Notes: generated from the letters alone by a model not told the origin. A stretch of DNA of 64,000 nt from Blastomussa wellsi (GCA_947652115.1 OX393572.1:474501-538500); one strand, 5' to 3'. Shown: positions 13,346 through 27,602, counted from the first letter of the stretch. Made by a program: numbers and translations.

Positions 13346-14339
13346 ATTTCTTTAGCACTGCGGTGCTAATCGGGGACACTGTAAATGAAGAAACAAATAC
13401 TGCAAATGAAATAAAATGAAAATAAGTCAGGTTACTCTTTGAGCAAATCAGCCACTGCTATAAACTTTAATAGTGTAATGGTTTTCGCCCCTCGCCAACC
13501 ATAGGGATGGCCGATAGAAACTTCAAGCTGACAGGTTATTTGTTGAACTGAAGCACACCAAATTCGCCCAAATGATTTTGTGTGTAGATAGTCTATCTTT
13601 TGAAGAACAAACCCCTTTTTCTGTTGATACCTGCATTTAAAGCTTTATCTAGGCTTATCCCACTTTATAAAGATTCAACCCGACTGCCCCCCTCAGTGGC
13701 AATAATCGTAGTACAATAAACACTCCAGTTTGCCTTATGAAGGATCTCTTGTAATGGACAGCACCAAATGACTGAAGCATCATCAGTAATAACTCATTAC
13801 TAAGTTAAATTTTGAAAAGCTTCAAGTTGATTTAACCTACAGTAGTTTCCATGTATAAACATAGGACAGGTTTTTCACTGTATATAGGGTGAGTTGTCAG
13901 AAGTAAGAAAACGATAAGAAGTTATTTTCGTTAGGTCTGAGACCGTATAACATTTGTTGTGAAGAAGCCGAAAACATTAATCCGTGGCTTTAGTTTTCCA
14001 AGCGAATTAGATCACTTCAGAAATCTGAGATGTTTTGGAATACTACAAATTTAGTCTACACGATAAAGACGACGTGAAAACTACAAAGGACAGCGAACGA
14101 TAATGCTGAGCCAGTTGACATAGGATCTGCAAGAGACCTAATCAGCCAAAAATAAACCGTAACACCAACACCACTGCAAGGCGTTGACTTTGCGAGACAA
14201 CAACCCGACAGAAACCGATAAAGCAGGGCTGCAACCGTGGACAGCTGTTTCGTTCTGAGGGTATCAGAAGGTAAATTGCAATTGATGGACTGTATAATTG
14301 TTTATGAATGGCAAGCATTACAAAGAGTATAGTGCCACA

Positions 14340-14880
14340 GATACACTCTCCTCAGGAACCACGGAGCCGGGGGGCTTGCCCCCTCCCCCTCCCCAAATAA
14401 TTATAATGGAGAAAAATATTAAATTTACCCAACTGCAAAATTACCGTTTTGCTGCTCTTATAGCCATGTGATTACAAAATAATTCATTGCGTCTGGTGTA
14501 TTGGGATGCATTTTTAGCCATTCTGGGAGCATTCATTTTAAAAATTTTCGGGGGAAGCATACCCCCGGACCTCCCCAGAGGTCTACGGCATTTGCATTAG
14601 CCCCCTCTCAGTGGTGAGAAAAATTTACGACTTAGCGTCGAACTAGTTGATCACAGCTAGGCTGATGGCAATAGTAGGACGGACCACAATAAAACCGTCA
14701 ACCGTCAAACGGCCGAAAAATAACAGTTTAACAGTCGACGTTTAAGAATGCAAAACTTTTAACAGGTCAAACCTCAGTTGGACCATCAAGAATTAGCTGT
14801 AAACCATCAAATGGCCTCAACCGTCAAATTTTAAACAACATTTTTAATTGTCAAACATCAAAGTTATCTTCCCACTGATT
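14340..14880. repeat. Repeat block: C-rich element ends and CCGTCAA-type short repeats
   Basis: From 14360 to 14600 two C/G-rich stretches (gcttgccccctccccctcccc and catacccccggacctcccc) flank AT-rich DNA, like ends of a degraded element. From about 14692 to 14870 variants of accgtcaa recur many times (accgtcaaccgtcaaacgg, accatcaa, cctcaaccgtcaa), giving a degenerate short tandem repeat. Nothing here is coding. Confidence 0.4.
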
Positions 14881-15059
14881 TCGTCGGAGAAGTATCATAG
14901 TATGCGAGACAATAGACTGAGTAGACAGTAGCAACTCTCTCAGTAGATTATTGGATCAAGCTTTAGACTAACAAGGTTTCCCAAATACTAAATTGAAAAG
15001 GTTTTTCTTTTTGATTGTTTTATTTCACCCAGTATTTCTGTTAGGTATAATCTTGGTTA

Positions 15060-15355
15060 GTTAAGGACCAGTTACTAGACTACAGCAATATGTGTGAAAG
15101 AAAATAAATTCAAATTCCTCTCTAGCATTGTCAAACACAAAATTGTCTCTGCTCTTCCGGGTTCTATAAGCAAGAGTATACAAACTTTATCCATGTAATC
15201 TATAACACAGACATGCAATTAAATTAAAATCATCTCGTCGAAAAGCCCTACAAGGTTTGCTGAGAGTTCCTGCCCAAGTATATTTTCATTTTTAATACTG
15301 TGTGATTTTCGTATTCAATAGAAGGGCAAATAAAATTGATTGATTGATTGTCAAA
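15060..15355 (+). mobile_element. Probable 3' end of a non-LTR retroelement with (ATTG)n tail
   Basis: The segment ends in aaataaaattgattgattgattg at about 15329-15351. An AATAAA-like signal followed by a short tandem repeat is typical of CR1/L2-type LINE 3' ends. No reverse transcriptase coding remains, so the assignment rests on the tail alone. Confidence 0.35.
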
Positions 15356-15659
15356 CGTTTCTTGAGTTAATAAGACTACTCAAAATATATGTTCTCCTAA
15401 TTCTGAAAATTTGGTGGTACATAAAAAAGAATATTTCCAAGTCGATAATCAGTTTTTGTTCTCTCTCTTGAGAACTATCTTATCTGTTTGATCTTACAAA
15501 GGATAATCTGCCGCATTGTTTTTGTAGGCAGCCAAGAAGAAGATTTTAGCTAAACCACAAAATGAAACATTTCCTTCTATGATCAGCTAATCTAACCATT
15601 GTTTAAATCTGTTTTTCAGTTGTTTGATTATGGTTCAGGTGATGGAAACCTTGCCCTCC

Positions 15660-15840
15660 TTTCTTAAAATGTTCCTCAGGAGTGTTCAAACGGGGGTGGG
15701 AGGTCACACCCATTGTATTCACCAGATTGTTATGTCGACATCCACACTGTTTTACTGGTTTACTTTAAGGGGGGTATCCAAGAGGGCAGGGGGGGTGGTC
15801 ACGGGTACCACAGGACCCCCCTGGCTATGCCCTTGTATTT
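15660..15840. repeat. Dispersed repeat, copy 1 (second copy at 63.8-64.0 kb)
   Basis: Positions 15707-15750 match 63858-63901 with only a few differences over 44 bases (acccattgta, accagattgt, atgtcgacatccacactgt). Both copies start in G-rich DNA and end in a ctatgccctt/ctacgccctt tail. Open frames across it are not conserved between copies, so it is a repeat, not a gene. Confidence 0.65.
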
Positions 15841-16440
15841 TTGCAGACTTTCTACTTTTCAGCGTTTTCTTGCCATAATAAATAAACCATACCAACCTGT
15901 GTTTTGAAAGTCGGAAGAAAACACAGATAAGTCCAAAAATGCGATTGGATAAAGCTGAAATCTAAACTTTATTTACTTTATATTATTATTTACTTTGGCT
16001 GATCATAAAAAGCTACATACAACACCGACTGAGGCGGCTAAAGTTGCAGGCCGGCTTTCGAATGACAAATTTGAAACCTTTCACTGATGTACTGTTTTAG
16101 AGAAAAGTCAGAGGCAAGCTGGCGTGATATCCGTTTCTAGAAACAATGCAGCTGCATTGAAACTTGTTGACGTTCGAGGGGTTTGTATTCATTTATTTTG
16201 CAGTAGAAGCATCTTTGTTGACGTTCCTGAATGTGCTGAACGTATACATCCGACAGCTGTAACAATAACTTAGTATCGTCTGAGAATTGGCGAATGCATG
16301 GATAAAAACCTTGTAGTATCATTCAGATTTTTTCAGTTAGGAATTCACTTGAGTAATATACTGCAACAAAGACCTTTTTCGATTGAAAATTCTCTATTTG
16401 GGAAATTGGGCAATATCAGGAAACGTGAGAGAAGGGAACT

Positions 16441-16465
16441 CAACCTCGCCCTGGGGACGAGGTTG
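16441..16465. repeat. Small palindrome CAACCTCG...CGAGGTTG
   Basis: Eight-base arms caacctcg and cgaggttg flank ccctgggga. The same arms occur at 53422-53474 in intron 2 of otx paralog 4, so this is a dispersed fold-back motif. Confidence 0.5.
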
Positions 16466-18952
16466 AAGGTAACTCTCGGCGAAAAAGCCCTTTTTGCCAG
16501 CCTTCAAATCTGCAGTATTTTTTAATTTACATCAATATAATGTTAAGACAGCAAAGCAAGAAGACTAAACATGTTTTTAGTTCAAACTACTGACTAGTCT
16601 GATATTCTACATGGCGCATGTTCAGTCTTGTGAGGACTGAACATGCAGTGTTAACAACGTATTCAGTAGCGAAGTCGTTCGACTCAGATACTGCTGCTGT
16701 TGTTTTTGTTATGGTGGTGGTGGTTGTTGTTTGCTATTGTCAATATAATTATATGAGACATAAGTATTGTAAAACGAGACCAAGCTATTGCCCTGAAATT
16801 AAAGAACTCGGCAAATCCATTAAAAGTCGGTTACATAGTGTACAGAACATAGCTGATTATCGTTAACCACATTTATCGTTTCCTGCATTTTATATCAGTA
16901 AACTGTTCGTCACACTATACCATTAGCTGCTATCAAACCTGTTCGCGTCTTATCGTTTCCCCATTCCTGTGTTTGACGACTTCCTGTTACCTGAATACCT
17001 AACTTCTGCTTTTCAATAATCTCGGAATTTTCCCTTTTTAACAAACTTAAAATTAATTTTTCACCCCTTTTTCCGCTTCCAACCTGAGGGCTATTTGCTG
17101 CCTTATTTGCCACTTCACATTTTATTTTATTTTTTTACACTCATTTCCCTGTCTTTAACCATTGAACACTTTTTTAACTTCGCTAAAGTCCTGTAAAAAA
17201 TCGCTCTTTCACGTGCCACTGGCATAATTTAAATTAATTCCTGCTTCTTTTACTAACTACAGATCGCATCGTTGTTTAATTGTATTACTCAGTCAGGAAA
17301 GCCTCAGGCTAATTGGAAATCGACGAATTTGTCAGGGGTCATTTGCCATGCTTCAACCAATTAAAGAAAATTATAATATGAATAATTTATAGCATAATTT
17401 GCTTGATAAGGTTAAATACTTCGGATTTCCATTTGTTTTTGAACATCTATCAGTGAGGATTTACGCCTTTCCAATTTCCTGTCATTGTGATCACGAGCCA
17501 GTCAGCCACCTCGCTAGAGCTGTGATTCTTTCTCTACCAAGCCAGCAGGATTTTATGTTTGTGTTAAGAAGTTTCTTTTCTTTAAATGAACACTTGCCAA
17601 ATATGAGGAATGGAGCCTGGGTTAACTTTAACTGTGCTAGGGCGTATTTTTCTCTTGGAAGATTAACAATTGATTGCGCGAATCGATAAAAAACTATTTT
17701 TAAAGTTCATCCGCTTTAGTCCATTATCAATTTGCTATTCTTCTTAAGTTTCCATTGTACGACCTACCGGGTAGCAAAACTTGAAAAACTCCGTTAAGCC
17801 AATACACCATTTGCATAGCAATTTGTTTCTACTTTGTACATTTTATTGCTAAATAACGCAGTATAGGATTCTTCTTCCCTCTGATAGATAATAAAAGGCG
17901 TCTATAAAAAGAAAATTCTCAGTCCTGATAAATACACTTGAGAAAATCCTGCCTATTATAAATTCCTGCTAATATGCATGTTGATCCCCTGCGTTGAAGA
18001 ATGGCTACTTTTCCTCTCTGAACTTGTGTCGTTGAGGAGAAGAGATTCCATTCCCGTATTACAGAATTAATCTGGTAAATGATTTTTCCTATGCGAAAAA
18101 TGTAAACGTGAAAGTAAACAGAGAAATTTTTAACTAAAGAAATATTTTGAATTTATTTGCTCAACGGAAATGAACTTTAGACAGTCCTTTTTATTGTCTG
18201 CTCAATGCCAAATGGCGAAATTGTCCGCCCAAGTCATGCAAAAATTAAAACTGTAGAACTGTAGTAAACCGTTGATAAAACTGAGAAATTTGATTGCTGT
18301 ACTTTGAAGCACGCAAATCCCAAAGTTTGCCAGCCGTAGGAGAAAAATTCTGAAAAATAAGGACAGTTAATTGAGCAGGTAGCACATAGAAAGGTCTAGA
18401 CTGTGACGTCTCCATATTAATAGCGGTCATTACGAAACAAAGGGAACAGCCTAGCTAATAACCCAATACCTCAAACAACTACAGGGGTCACATGGGTTCT
18501 CTCTGAACCACGCCAGCTAAATTTGGAGCCATTATACTTTGACACAGAGCAGAAATCTTTCAGTCTCTGTTCAGTCTCAAAACACCCCGTATAATCTACA
18601 GCATTTATTGCTGGAAAGAGCGAGACATCCCCGGAAAAGATTTATACACAGTGAGGCTGGATTAGAACAGAGATAAATTAGACCCAGGTAAAATAATTTT
18701 TAAACTTCATCGTTCAATTTTAGCAAAGTGAATTACAGCACTGCTTTATCCATAACGTATTTAGGTCTTGTAACTAAAAGTCCTAAAAAGAAGAATCAGT
18801 ATTTCGCAACAAGAGGTAAGTCTAGGTTATATATTTTGCAAATGTGCTTTAGATGTTTTAGGACATCTTTAGCCCTATATCCCAGTTATACCCTATTACT
18901 GTTATGCTTCTCTATAGAACAGTTATAGAACCAATATGACAATATATACTTA

Positions 18953-18988
18953 GCCTGGGTGCAGCAGGAGACGGCTGCACGCAGGCTA
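18953..18988. repeat. Fold-back motif AGCCTGNGTGCAG, copy 1
   Basis: The arms agcctgggtgcag and ctgcacgcaggct are near-perfect inverted repeats around aggagacgg. Matching arm sequence (tctgcgtg...ccgtctatta...gcacgcaggcta) forms a longer palindrome at 37.33-37.41 kb, so both belong to one fold-back family. Confidence 0.5.
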
Positions 18989-21900
18989 TATATACTTTGC
19001 TGTTCCATAAATCGATAAACCGTGTTTAGACATCGAAACATGTCCAGTTTCTTTTAACGCTGCTACATCGGAGTTAATTGTTACCAACCAAGCGAATACA
19101 GCTAAAACGACAAGATCTGAAGTCTTGTTAACAGCGCAGTCGACGGAATTGGTTTCCTTAAGTTTACCTTTGGTAATTGAGCAACTGGATATTAGGAGTA
19201 TGTTTTCACAGAGTCGATCGTGCCTTTGTTGAGTTTGAACTTGTTTTGATTTCATAACGAGTCCTGATTTACTGCGCCCTTAAATGCCTTACTTGTAAGC
19301 ATTTTGGCGAGTTATTGTTGAACTCCATGATTGCGCTAATTCATTTCCTTAAATTAGCCAGTCGTCATTTGAAAGCATTTACTTTAATCTCTGTACTAAT
19401 GATCTATAGTTGCAGTGCTAAAACAGGAATCGGGGTATGCATCTGATATTTAAGATTATACAGCATGCTCGGGGTGGTATTTAGTTCATTTTGTATGCTA
19501 GAAAACATGTCCAGTCTTAACATGGTTATTTATTTACGGGCCGGGAATCGTTATTATTTTTTTTACATAGTTGCCAAAGAACGAACGAACCACTAATTTC
19601 GATTTATTCAAGTAAGGCCTTCTTCTTTCAATCACTTATTGATAAGACCAACCATAACGAGCGTCATGTCCACCTTTCAGTACTCCGCTGTGCCTGCAAC
19701 GCATGTTTCCATAGCTAGAGACTCCCGCGATCGTGGTTTAACAGACATCAGACATCAGTTAATGGTATACGCTCCATGCACACAAGAGAAAAGATAGGTG
19801 AATTAAAACCAAGTGCACAGATACAACGCTTCGCGTCATATCGTTCCCGGAGTCAGTGATGACGACCAATAATGTATCGCTTACTATCAGCGATTTGAAG
19901 AAACGTGTTCGAAGAGGCATTCGAGAATTAATCTCACGCCTTGCCGTGAACTAAGATAGACTTTGTATCCTAATCAGTGCACTCGCGAGCTCTGACGCTT
20001 TATTTTTTTTACCACGCTGTTCTTGCATGCAAATAACGTTCGTTCTGGTCTTTTGTTTCTGACGGCAATACAGATCGGTACATACAGCAGTTTTGTACAA
20101 ACGTGTAAATTGAGGGGGCGTTGCAGTAATCAATATTTGACAAACCCACAGAGTTAAACCAATTTTGTAATTTCCTGTCCTAAAGAAAAGGAAAGTGTTT
20201 GCTGTTTGACGTGCATATAAACCCAACCAACACTCAGTAGCTTCCAATTCCAAGTCGATTGTAAATCTTACCTCTTTGTCTGTCAAAATGCCAATTCGGA
20301 GACAACAATGGAGACATAGAGACCCCTTTTAACGAAGGTTTAATTGCAATTACTTAAAACGCTGATGGGAATGGCGTTTTATACGCTGATAATGGGATAA
20401 CACAATAATCCATGATAAGCAGCAGTTCATATTCGCAAAAATGGCATTCAATTTTTGCTCCAAGTCATGTCATGAAATGTCTAATTTTCCTCCTGTGGCT
20501 AAGAAACTAACAATAGAAATGATATACTGCTGTCACGTTCCCCGGTTGAAAAACAGGTTGCTGTTTATTCAATTTATCAAGGAACGGATGTTCCATGATT
20601 ACATGCGCTCCGCGCGTGACATTTCCCGCCAAGTTCACATCTGTGGGAGACTAGGTTTATTGACACGCGGATGAGAAACACAGCCGCCAAACACGCAATG
20701 TAAACGAAAATGGCTAGATTTGTTTTTTCTTGGCATTTTAATGGACTTCAATGAAGATATCGTAAAGGGGAAATACGTTTACCTAGCACTCCTCAAAATA
20801 GTGCTCAAAAATTGCTATAAGCCTTGAAAGTTTAGTTACAAGTTTTCAACTAAACGCTTGTTTATGTTATCAAACGTGACTGACCATGATCAAGTGATTT
20901 CAGCAGCGTTTATTGACAATAAACATACATAGTTTAGGATGCGGAAAATGTAGAAAATATAGGACATCAGCATCTTTTCTTTACTTAAAGTTGCACACAG
21001 AAGAATGTGTTAGAAGCAATAAATAAATTCGAATATTTTAATGCTATATTTAATTTGAACGGGAATGTACATTTTCATCTAACAAACTGAACAAACGATA
21101 CGCCCTGAATCCTCTGAATACAAATAAAATCTTGAAATCATGTCGCAACATTTTCATTCTTTTTGCTAAAAAGAAACTGATTCAATTTCTTCTTGTTTCT
21201 ACGAGAGAAAAAAGCTCAAAACTGACAGTTTGTATTGGGATACTAAGAAAATATCATTAAAGAAATTTAAGCAAATGGCATTTTAGTTTTGTGGTCATCT
21301 TTTGATATTGACTTTAACCACAACAAAGCACAAAGAAGTACCATTTGCAAGGAAGTAAACAAAGCATATTAAAGTTCGCTATATGGCACGACGTGACATG
21401 CAGGCATAAATTCATACATAATAAAAATGTTTGGTTTGGTGCGTTTTTTACGCTGTATATGTCTTAAGCAAAAAATGCTTGCTCAACGAACGTAATATCG
21501 CGTCATATTAATTTTCCATCTACTAGACTCTTAGCAAACCCTCACAAAGCAATGAAAAATAACTGTTCTTTTAATTATGTGCCTGCATCACTGCGACATT
21601 GCTCCATGTACGAACTTGGAATTTGAACTTATTGATCAATGATTTAAAACGAATTAGTCCATTTACGTCATTACTGAAAAACAATGCCATTTTCAGGGAT
21701 ATTTCTTTGTCTTAAAACTCGTCAACTACTAGCAAAAACTTCGAAAAACTAATCCGTGATTTTTGGCCTGTGTTAGCGAAAAATATCAAAACAAGGAAGG
21801 AGTTATCTATTTTCTGAGCTCATTGCAAACAATGGACACTTTTGCTCAAGGGGACGTTTTCTGTTTTCTCAGGCAAGGTATGCATCGTAAGGCTTTTTGT

Positions 21901-22034
21901 CAAATAGCAAAGTTTAAATGCCGTATACTAACTAAAAAAATTAATCTTGCATGTATCGACAAATTTGACCTCACTTCTTAGACATCATTAGCCGGAGCCG
22001 GCCTTGTCTTCTCAAAGTCAAACTTTCAGTCATG

Positions 22035-22880
22035 GAATGTTGGTCTTTTCTTTGAACCTGTGAATGAAAATCTACAATGTCACCATTCAAATGAAAGCTA
22101 CTTTCATGTGGTATTGTTTGTTACTAGAGTGCAACGTGGTTCGTTAAAGTGAGTGGATGAAATCCTAAAGTGTGACCATTCAAATGAAAGCTATTGAGCA
22201 GTACTTTCATGTGGTACTGTTGATTATTAAGGCTGTTATAACTTTTAAGTCTTTTGCATGAAACTCGAAAGTGTGACCATTCAAATGATAGCTGTTGAGG
22301 GTTCTATGGACACAACTCTAGCCTATGACTATCTATAACTATACGAGATAAGTAAAATTTATTGATATAGATAGGTAGTACTTTCATATGGTACTTCTTA
22401 TTATGCCGTGCATGAATGAAGTCATCTTGGGCAATGTATAAAATTGTCTTCAAATCAAAGGAAACTTTGAAATAATAGCTTTCCAATGACGGTAGAAAAT
22501 CATTTACCTTGCAAAATGTTCGATAAACTGTACGATAGACTGAGAAGAAAGGATGGCTTCGAATGAGGAAGATTTAGACAGATGGAATATTGTACAAATT
22601 TGAAAAGGTTAGCTAAACTTTTCAGAATGTGTCATCCGTGATAGAGCTCCGTCCTTCAGGTATTCAAATGAAAGCTATTGAGCAGTACTTTCATGTGGTA
22701 CTGTTTATTGTGCCGTACAAGGTGATTCTAACTTTTAAGTCTGTGGATGAAACTCTAGTGTGTGACCATTCAAATGAAAGCTATTGAACAGTTATTTCAC
22801 GTGGTACTGTTTCTTGTGCTGTAGGTGGTTCCAACTTCTAGTCAGGAGTCTTCGGATGAAAATTTCCAATGTGTTTCGGG
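22035..22880. repeat. Diverged array of the ~105-bp coral-type unit
   Basis: The core gaccattcaaatgaaagct occurs near 22081, 22174, 22275, 22659 and 22764, each followed by a form of agtactttcatgtggtactg. Spacing is 93-105 bases within each of two groups, separated by unrelated DNA. It is the same unit as the cleaner array at 25.97-26.56 kb but older and more diverged. Confidence 0.7.
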
Positions 22881-25800
22881 AAACTGAAAGGTTAAATTCA
22901 GAGAGTTGTTTGTTGAAACAAAGTTTCGAGGTCGTTCAGAGGAGCCAAACATTCCTTCAGTTATCGACACAGCACAGAAAACCCTACAAGTCTACTGCAG
23001 TTGCCAGATTCCAACGTCTTCCGAAGTTTTTACTGAATAGAAATTACGAAGACTGTTGTAGGGTCGCCCATGCATGCTTGGTACCCGAATTTTCCTCTCA
23101 TATTCACATAAATTTAAAGATGTCTTCGTTCGTGAATAGTCGCCAGGGTTGTACCTTATAATTAAATCTTTATTTTAGTGTAAATGCGTTCAGGTAGAAG
23201 CAAATTGAGGACTGATTTTCAATGAAGGCGAAATGAACAAATAAATAAAATAATAAAACTTGTTCAGTTGAAAATGAACCAATCTCAGAACAACAGCGTC
23301 TCTACCTCACAACTACCAAATGGATCCCGCTTTCTGCTAAGCCACGGAAGAATCTATCAGTATAAATGCCTCCCCAAGTCCAACAGTGTGAACTTCTTGT
23401 TCAGTAAGTCTTTGAACGCGCTTTGTACATACGCGCGTTTCATCATTCTTTATTAGGGAGGATTGCTTGAATTCGTAATAAACACAAAAATATAAAATAT
23501 ATTTCTGTTCTCTGCCCAAGCCTCTGTTGGATGATATTAATTGTCAATAAAATAGATAATTTAGTTAGTTGGCTCCCAATTTTTTTAATTGTTGATTTTG
23601 AGTATTTCATGTTCCTCGCCTTGGGAAGCGCATCACGTCTTGTCAAACACTCTTGATGAAGTGATATTTCGAAGTACATCAAAGACATGCATATAACTCC
23701 AATATTTTTACCATCGACACGATAACTATGTCAAAACTTTCTTGTTTCTTTCCATGCCACTTGAAATGTCTCCAAGGCAATCTTACTGCACGGAAGGGAA
23801 ATATGCTAACTATGTCAAAAAGCTGCATGCATGTTATTTTACGTTGGGAAAGTCATCCCTTTAAGGAGTCTTAGCACGCCGCACCGATCTCTACGAATAA
23901 ACCTTCTGCGACGGAATATCAAGATAGACAACAATTAAGGTAAAGAGATGATTTTTTTTTACAAAAACAGCATCTATTTTTTTGGCTGAACAGAGAACTG
24001 GACAAATCAGTTACCACGAGCATCATCTAGAAATAATTTCAATTCGTTCAGGCCCATTCTGCCAAGTCTATAGAAACGATATTTCGTCGAACTATATAAA
24101 TAATTTCAGCTTTTTCATCATTAGTACTTTATTGACATCGAATTCATGTAGTTTTATTAGAGCTCTTCGCCTTAAACATCAGTTCGATATGAAACTTAAC
24201 TTTGCATTTGCAAATTTTTGTATTATCATAATGACGACACCAAAAGTGCAATGGTTCAACCAGTAGAACATATGTCTAGCACTGTTTGTTGGTTAGTTTA
24301 TGTCCGTATTTATATTCTGGGTCGATATTAGAACAATTTGGAGTAAAATCTGTTTTTGTTTACAGCAAGACAAGTTGAGTGGTCTTGAGTAAGGTTCAAC
24401 CACAGGAAAATAAACAGCGGCTTAAGCCAATCAGAGTGCGCTCTTTGTTTGTAGTGCAAGGTGTGTTTTGAACAGTCCAATGCATGTAGCACTGATAATG
24501 TTGTCTGCATCTATATTTTCAAAGACATGTATAAATCGACCAAAAAAGATTCCTATGTTCCTGATTGCTGTTCGTCTGTTTTCAGTATTAAGCATGTAAA
24601 TGGAAAACAGAGAACAGCTTTATGCATTCCACTCTTGTGTTGTGTCCTTCGTTTCCAGCCATTTTGTTATTAGTATTATTACTTTGTTTTAGTTATGAGC
24701 TTTAGAAATACTCAATGTATTTATGGTCATGCAAATAAAGCTGTTGTTGTTATGACACTTCTATAAATTTTGCGATGAACCTTTTGATCGAGCAATTCGT
24801 CGTCCATTGTTTAACAGAAATTGAGCATGTCGTGAAATGTAGTCAATAGCGCTTCTAATCAAGGCGAAGCAATTTGAAACGCATGCTCGCGTGTGCCACA
24901 ATTGTGGTTGTACTGGTGTTATGCTTCAAATTTATGCATTCTTGCTATACAAATTTTCAGAACGAAGAATTCAATGTATGGATACAGTTAAGGACTTAAT
25001 TAAGGAGAATCAGATTGAAAAGGCTTAGGTTAATGGTTCTTGGCTTAATGGTTTTGCCCTTCAGTTTACATGAACAAATTAAATTGCAATGATCGACTTA
25101 TAGCGTGCATACGTATGAGCTATCTCGACTGAGAATAAGATTGAATTTTCTTGTGAAAAGAGATGATTATTTTTGTTAATTTCGAAAGAATTAAAATATA
25201 TTTTTCTTTGAATGATCGATCGATTTTACTTACTGTTATGATATACCGCTTTTTTTATTGTATAACTTGAAAAATAATGGGTATCACAAACTGTAGATGG
25301 TGGAGCTCACAGACGTTTAGGATTAAAACTCGGTCTCAATTTCTACTGAAAGTTTGTGATCAATCCGGCAGTGCAGGTTTTTGTGCTTGCGTGTGTTACG
25401 AATGGTGGTTCATGACTGGGTCTGAGCGGATTAGTTGTCTCCACAAACTGAGAGAAAGCTTTTCTTTCTTTGCAAAGTTATTTTCTTATATTACTATAGA
25501 GTGCAACGTTTGTAACGGTAAATAATTCATCCGCTCAACTCGAAAATTGATTTTTGATGAGGTCTACTATACCATTTCTTATTTGCCTAAATTTGATGTT
25601 TCTAGAATAAGGAGAATATCTCGTTCCACTAATAGCTGTATTGTAATGTTATAACAAGGTTTAAATCGGGGCAACTTTTAAGGTTGATAGCCGTGAGAAA
25701 AGATTTGGGTTCTTGGCCACATTGATCGTTAAATTAAATACTTTACGCTGTTGACGCCTTAGCCTGCGGAATCCCTCCTTTGACGGTTTGGAGATAAAAC

Positions 25801-25964
25801 CTGGTCATGGTTCACTTTGCGGCTTGTTCCAGTGAAAGGTAGATATTTTTTCTATGTAAAACCCCTTTTGTGAATTAAAATGATGGCTAATGAACAAATT
25901 ATCATGTGTTGTTGCTTATCGTTATGTACGAGGTGATTCTAACTGTTCAGTCTGTGAAACCCTA

Positions 25965-26560
25965 GCGACGGTTAATATTCAAATGGAAGCTATTGAGCAG
26001 TGCCTTCATGTGGCCGTACTGTTTATTTTTGTTGTGCAAGGTGGTTCTAACTTAAATCTGTGGATGAAACCCTAGTGTGTGACCATTCAAATGAAAGCTA
26101 TTGAGCAGTACTTTCGTGTGGTACTGTTTATTTTTGTTGTGCAGGGTGGTTCTAACTTAAATCTGTGGATGAAACCCTAGTGTGTGACCATTCAAATGAA
26201 AGCTATTGAGCAGTACTCTCATGTGGTACTGTTTATTTTTGTTGTGCAGGGTGGTTCTAACTTAAATCTGTGGATGAAACCCTAGTGTGTGACCATTCAA
26301 ATGAAAGCTATTGAGCAGTACTCTCATGTGGTACTGTTTATTTTTGTTGTGCAGGGTGGTTCTAACTTAAATCTGTGGATGAAACCCTAGTGTGTGACCA
26401 TTCAAATGAAAGCTATTGAGCAGTACTCTCATGTGGTACTGTTTATTTTTGTTGTGCAAAGTTGTTCTAACTTAAATCTGTGGATGAAACCCTAGTGTGT
26501 GACCATTCAAATGAAATCATTTGAGCAATACTTTTATGTGGTACTTTTGTTATACTGCAC
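25965..26560. repeat. Tandem array, 105-bp period, about 5-6 copies
   Basis: The string gaccattcaa recurs at 26081, 26186, 26291, 26396 and 26501, exactly 105 bases apart, with a more diverged copy just upstream near 25973. Each unit contains cagtact(c/t)tcatgtggtactg, whose cagtac and gtactg ends can pair as a small hairpin. The inner copies are nearly identical, which points to recent expansion or homogenisation. There are no conserved spacers and no CRISPR-like structure. Confidence 0.85.
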
Positions 26561-27476
26561 GACCTTCCAAGTCTGGATGAAACCCATTCCGATAAAAGAA
26601 TTAAATTAAACAGTACGGCTTTCGTACGGCAAGACCACAACGACATGCAGTGAAAAGTGTCGGATCGTATGGTTCTCGATGCTTCTAAATAAAAGCTCAT
26701 TCGTGGCTGAAATTTAGCAAAGATGTTCCAAAAATCCATATTGCCAATGAATTGAAAACAGAAATTCTAGAAATTGCGAAGTTTGCAAAGAAAAAGGTTG
26801 ACAATGTACCCAAAATGAACTAAACGCGACACATGTGAAGTCGGGGTGAAGTCGTTGCCTGCATGATTGTGGTTACGCCTTTCCTCATAACATACGTTAT
26901 GCTTTAACCACAGGTTATACATTACAGATAGAAGTGGATCTGGTTCAAAAACGCGGCAAACTCTGGAAAATGTTTGTGACTAAAGCTGGGCGAAGGAAAG
27001 CCAATTACGATAACGGTCGCCTTAAGTTCATTTTAATGGCAAAACAATTTCAACACCAGAAACCTCGAGAAGAATTTATGGTCATGTCGTCAACCGCGAT
27101 GTTGTGCTATAAACTTCCTGAATTGGATGACGTATTGTTTTCTAAATATAAATATAGCCTTGATTCACACCCATGTTGTTTGGAAAGCACGAATACTTAT
27201 AGTGTGAAACTCATCCGCAAAGCAGAAAAACGTAAAGGTGGTAGAAAACGAGACATATCATTTTCTTTTTTCAAGGCATCAGGTTGTTTTGTTAAAACAA
27301 CGCGGAGAGACAAGGATTACGACTTTCGGATTCGGATTAGGTAGGTTAAACTAAATCATTACCTTTTCGTGTCTACACTGTTTCGTTTCGTGTCATTAGC
27401 GTTTCGCTCTGGAGAAGTTACATCACTGGCGCAAAGTAAACTTTGCTGGGAATACCAACGTGCATCGGTGCATGTT

Positions 27477-27602
27477 AGCATAAGCGTACGGGCAATTTTT
27501 TGCAAGGGGGGGGGGGTTAAACCATTTGACCAAGAAACTCTGAGTTGCCCAAAATTTGGGGGTGCTACAGCCCCCCCACCCCACGCCCGTACGCCTATGC
27601 AT
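27477..27602. repeat. MITE-like element with inverted ends and a G-run
   Basis: The ends gcataagcgtacgggc and gcccgtacgcctatgc are inverted repeats. The interior has an 11-base G run (27506-27516) and a C run near 27571. Frames predicted across it on both strands are by-products. Confidence 0.5.

Noticed and set aside
15624..15907. Two overlapping open frames near 15.7 kb
   Set aside because: They cover a dispersed repeat that recurs at 63.8 kb, where the frames are not preserved.
16618..16866. Open frame with a hydrophobic stretch resembling a membrane segment
   Set aside because: The hydrophobic run comes from a GTGGTGGTGG-type simple repeat and nothing around it supports a gene.
25965..26560. 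CRISPR-like regular repeats
   Set aside because: The whole 105-bp unit is repeated with no unique spacers, and the genome is eukaryotic.
26934..27344. 136-codon open frame downstream of the 105-bp array
   Set aside because: The product is basic and low in structure, begins inside intergenic DNA without splice or promoter context, and resembles no family I know. It is most likely chance in repeat-flanking DNA.
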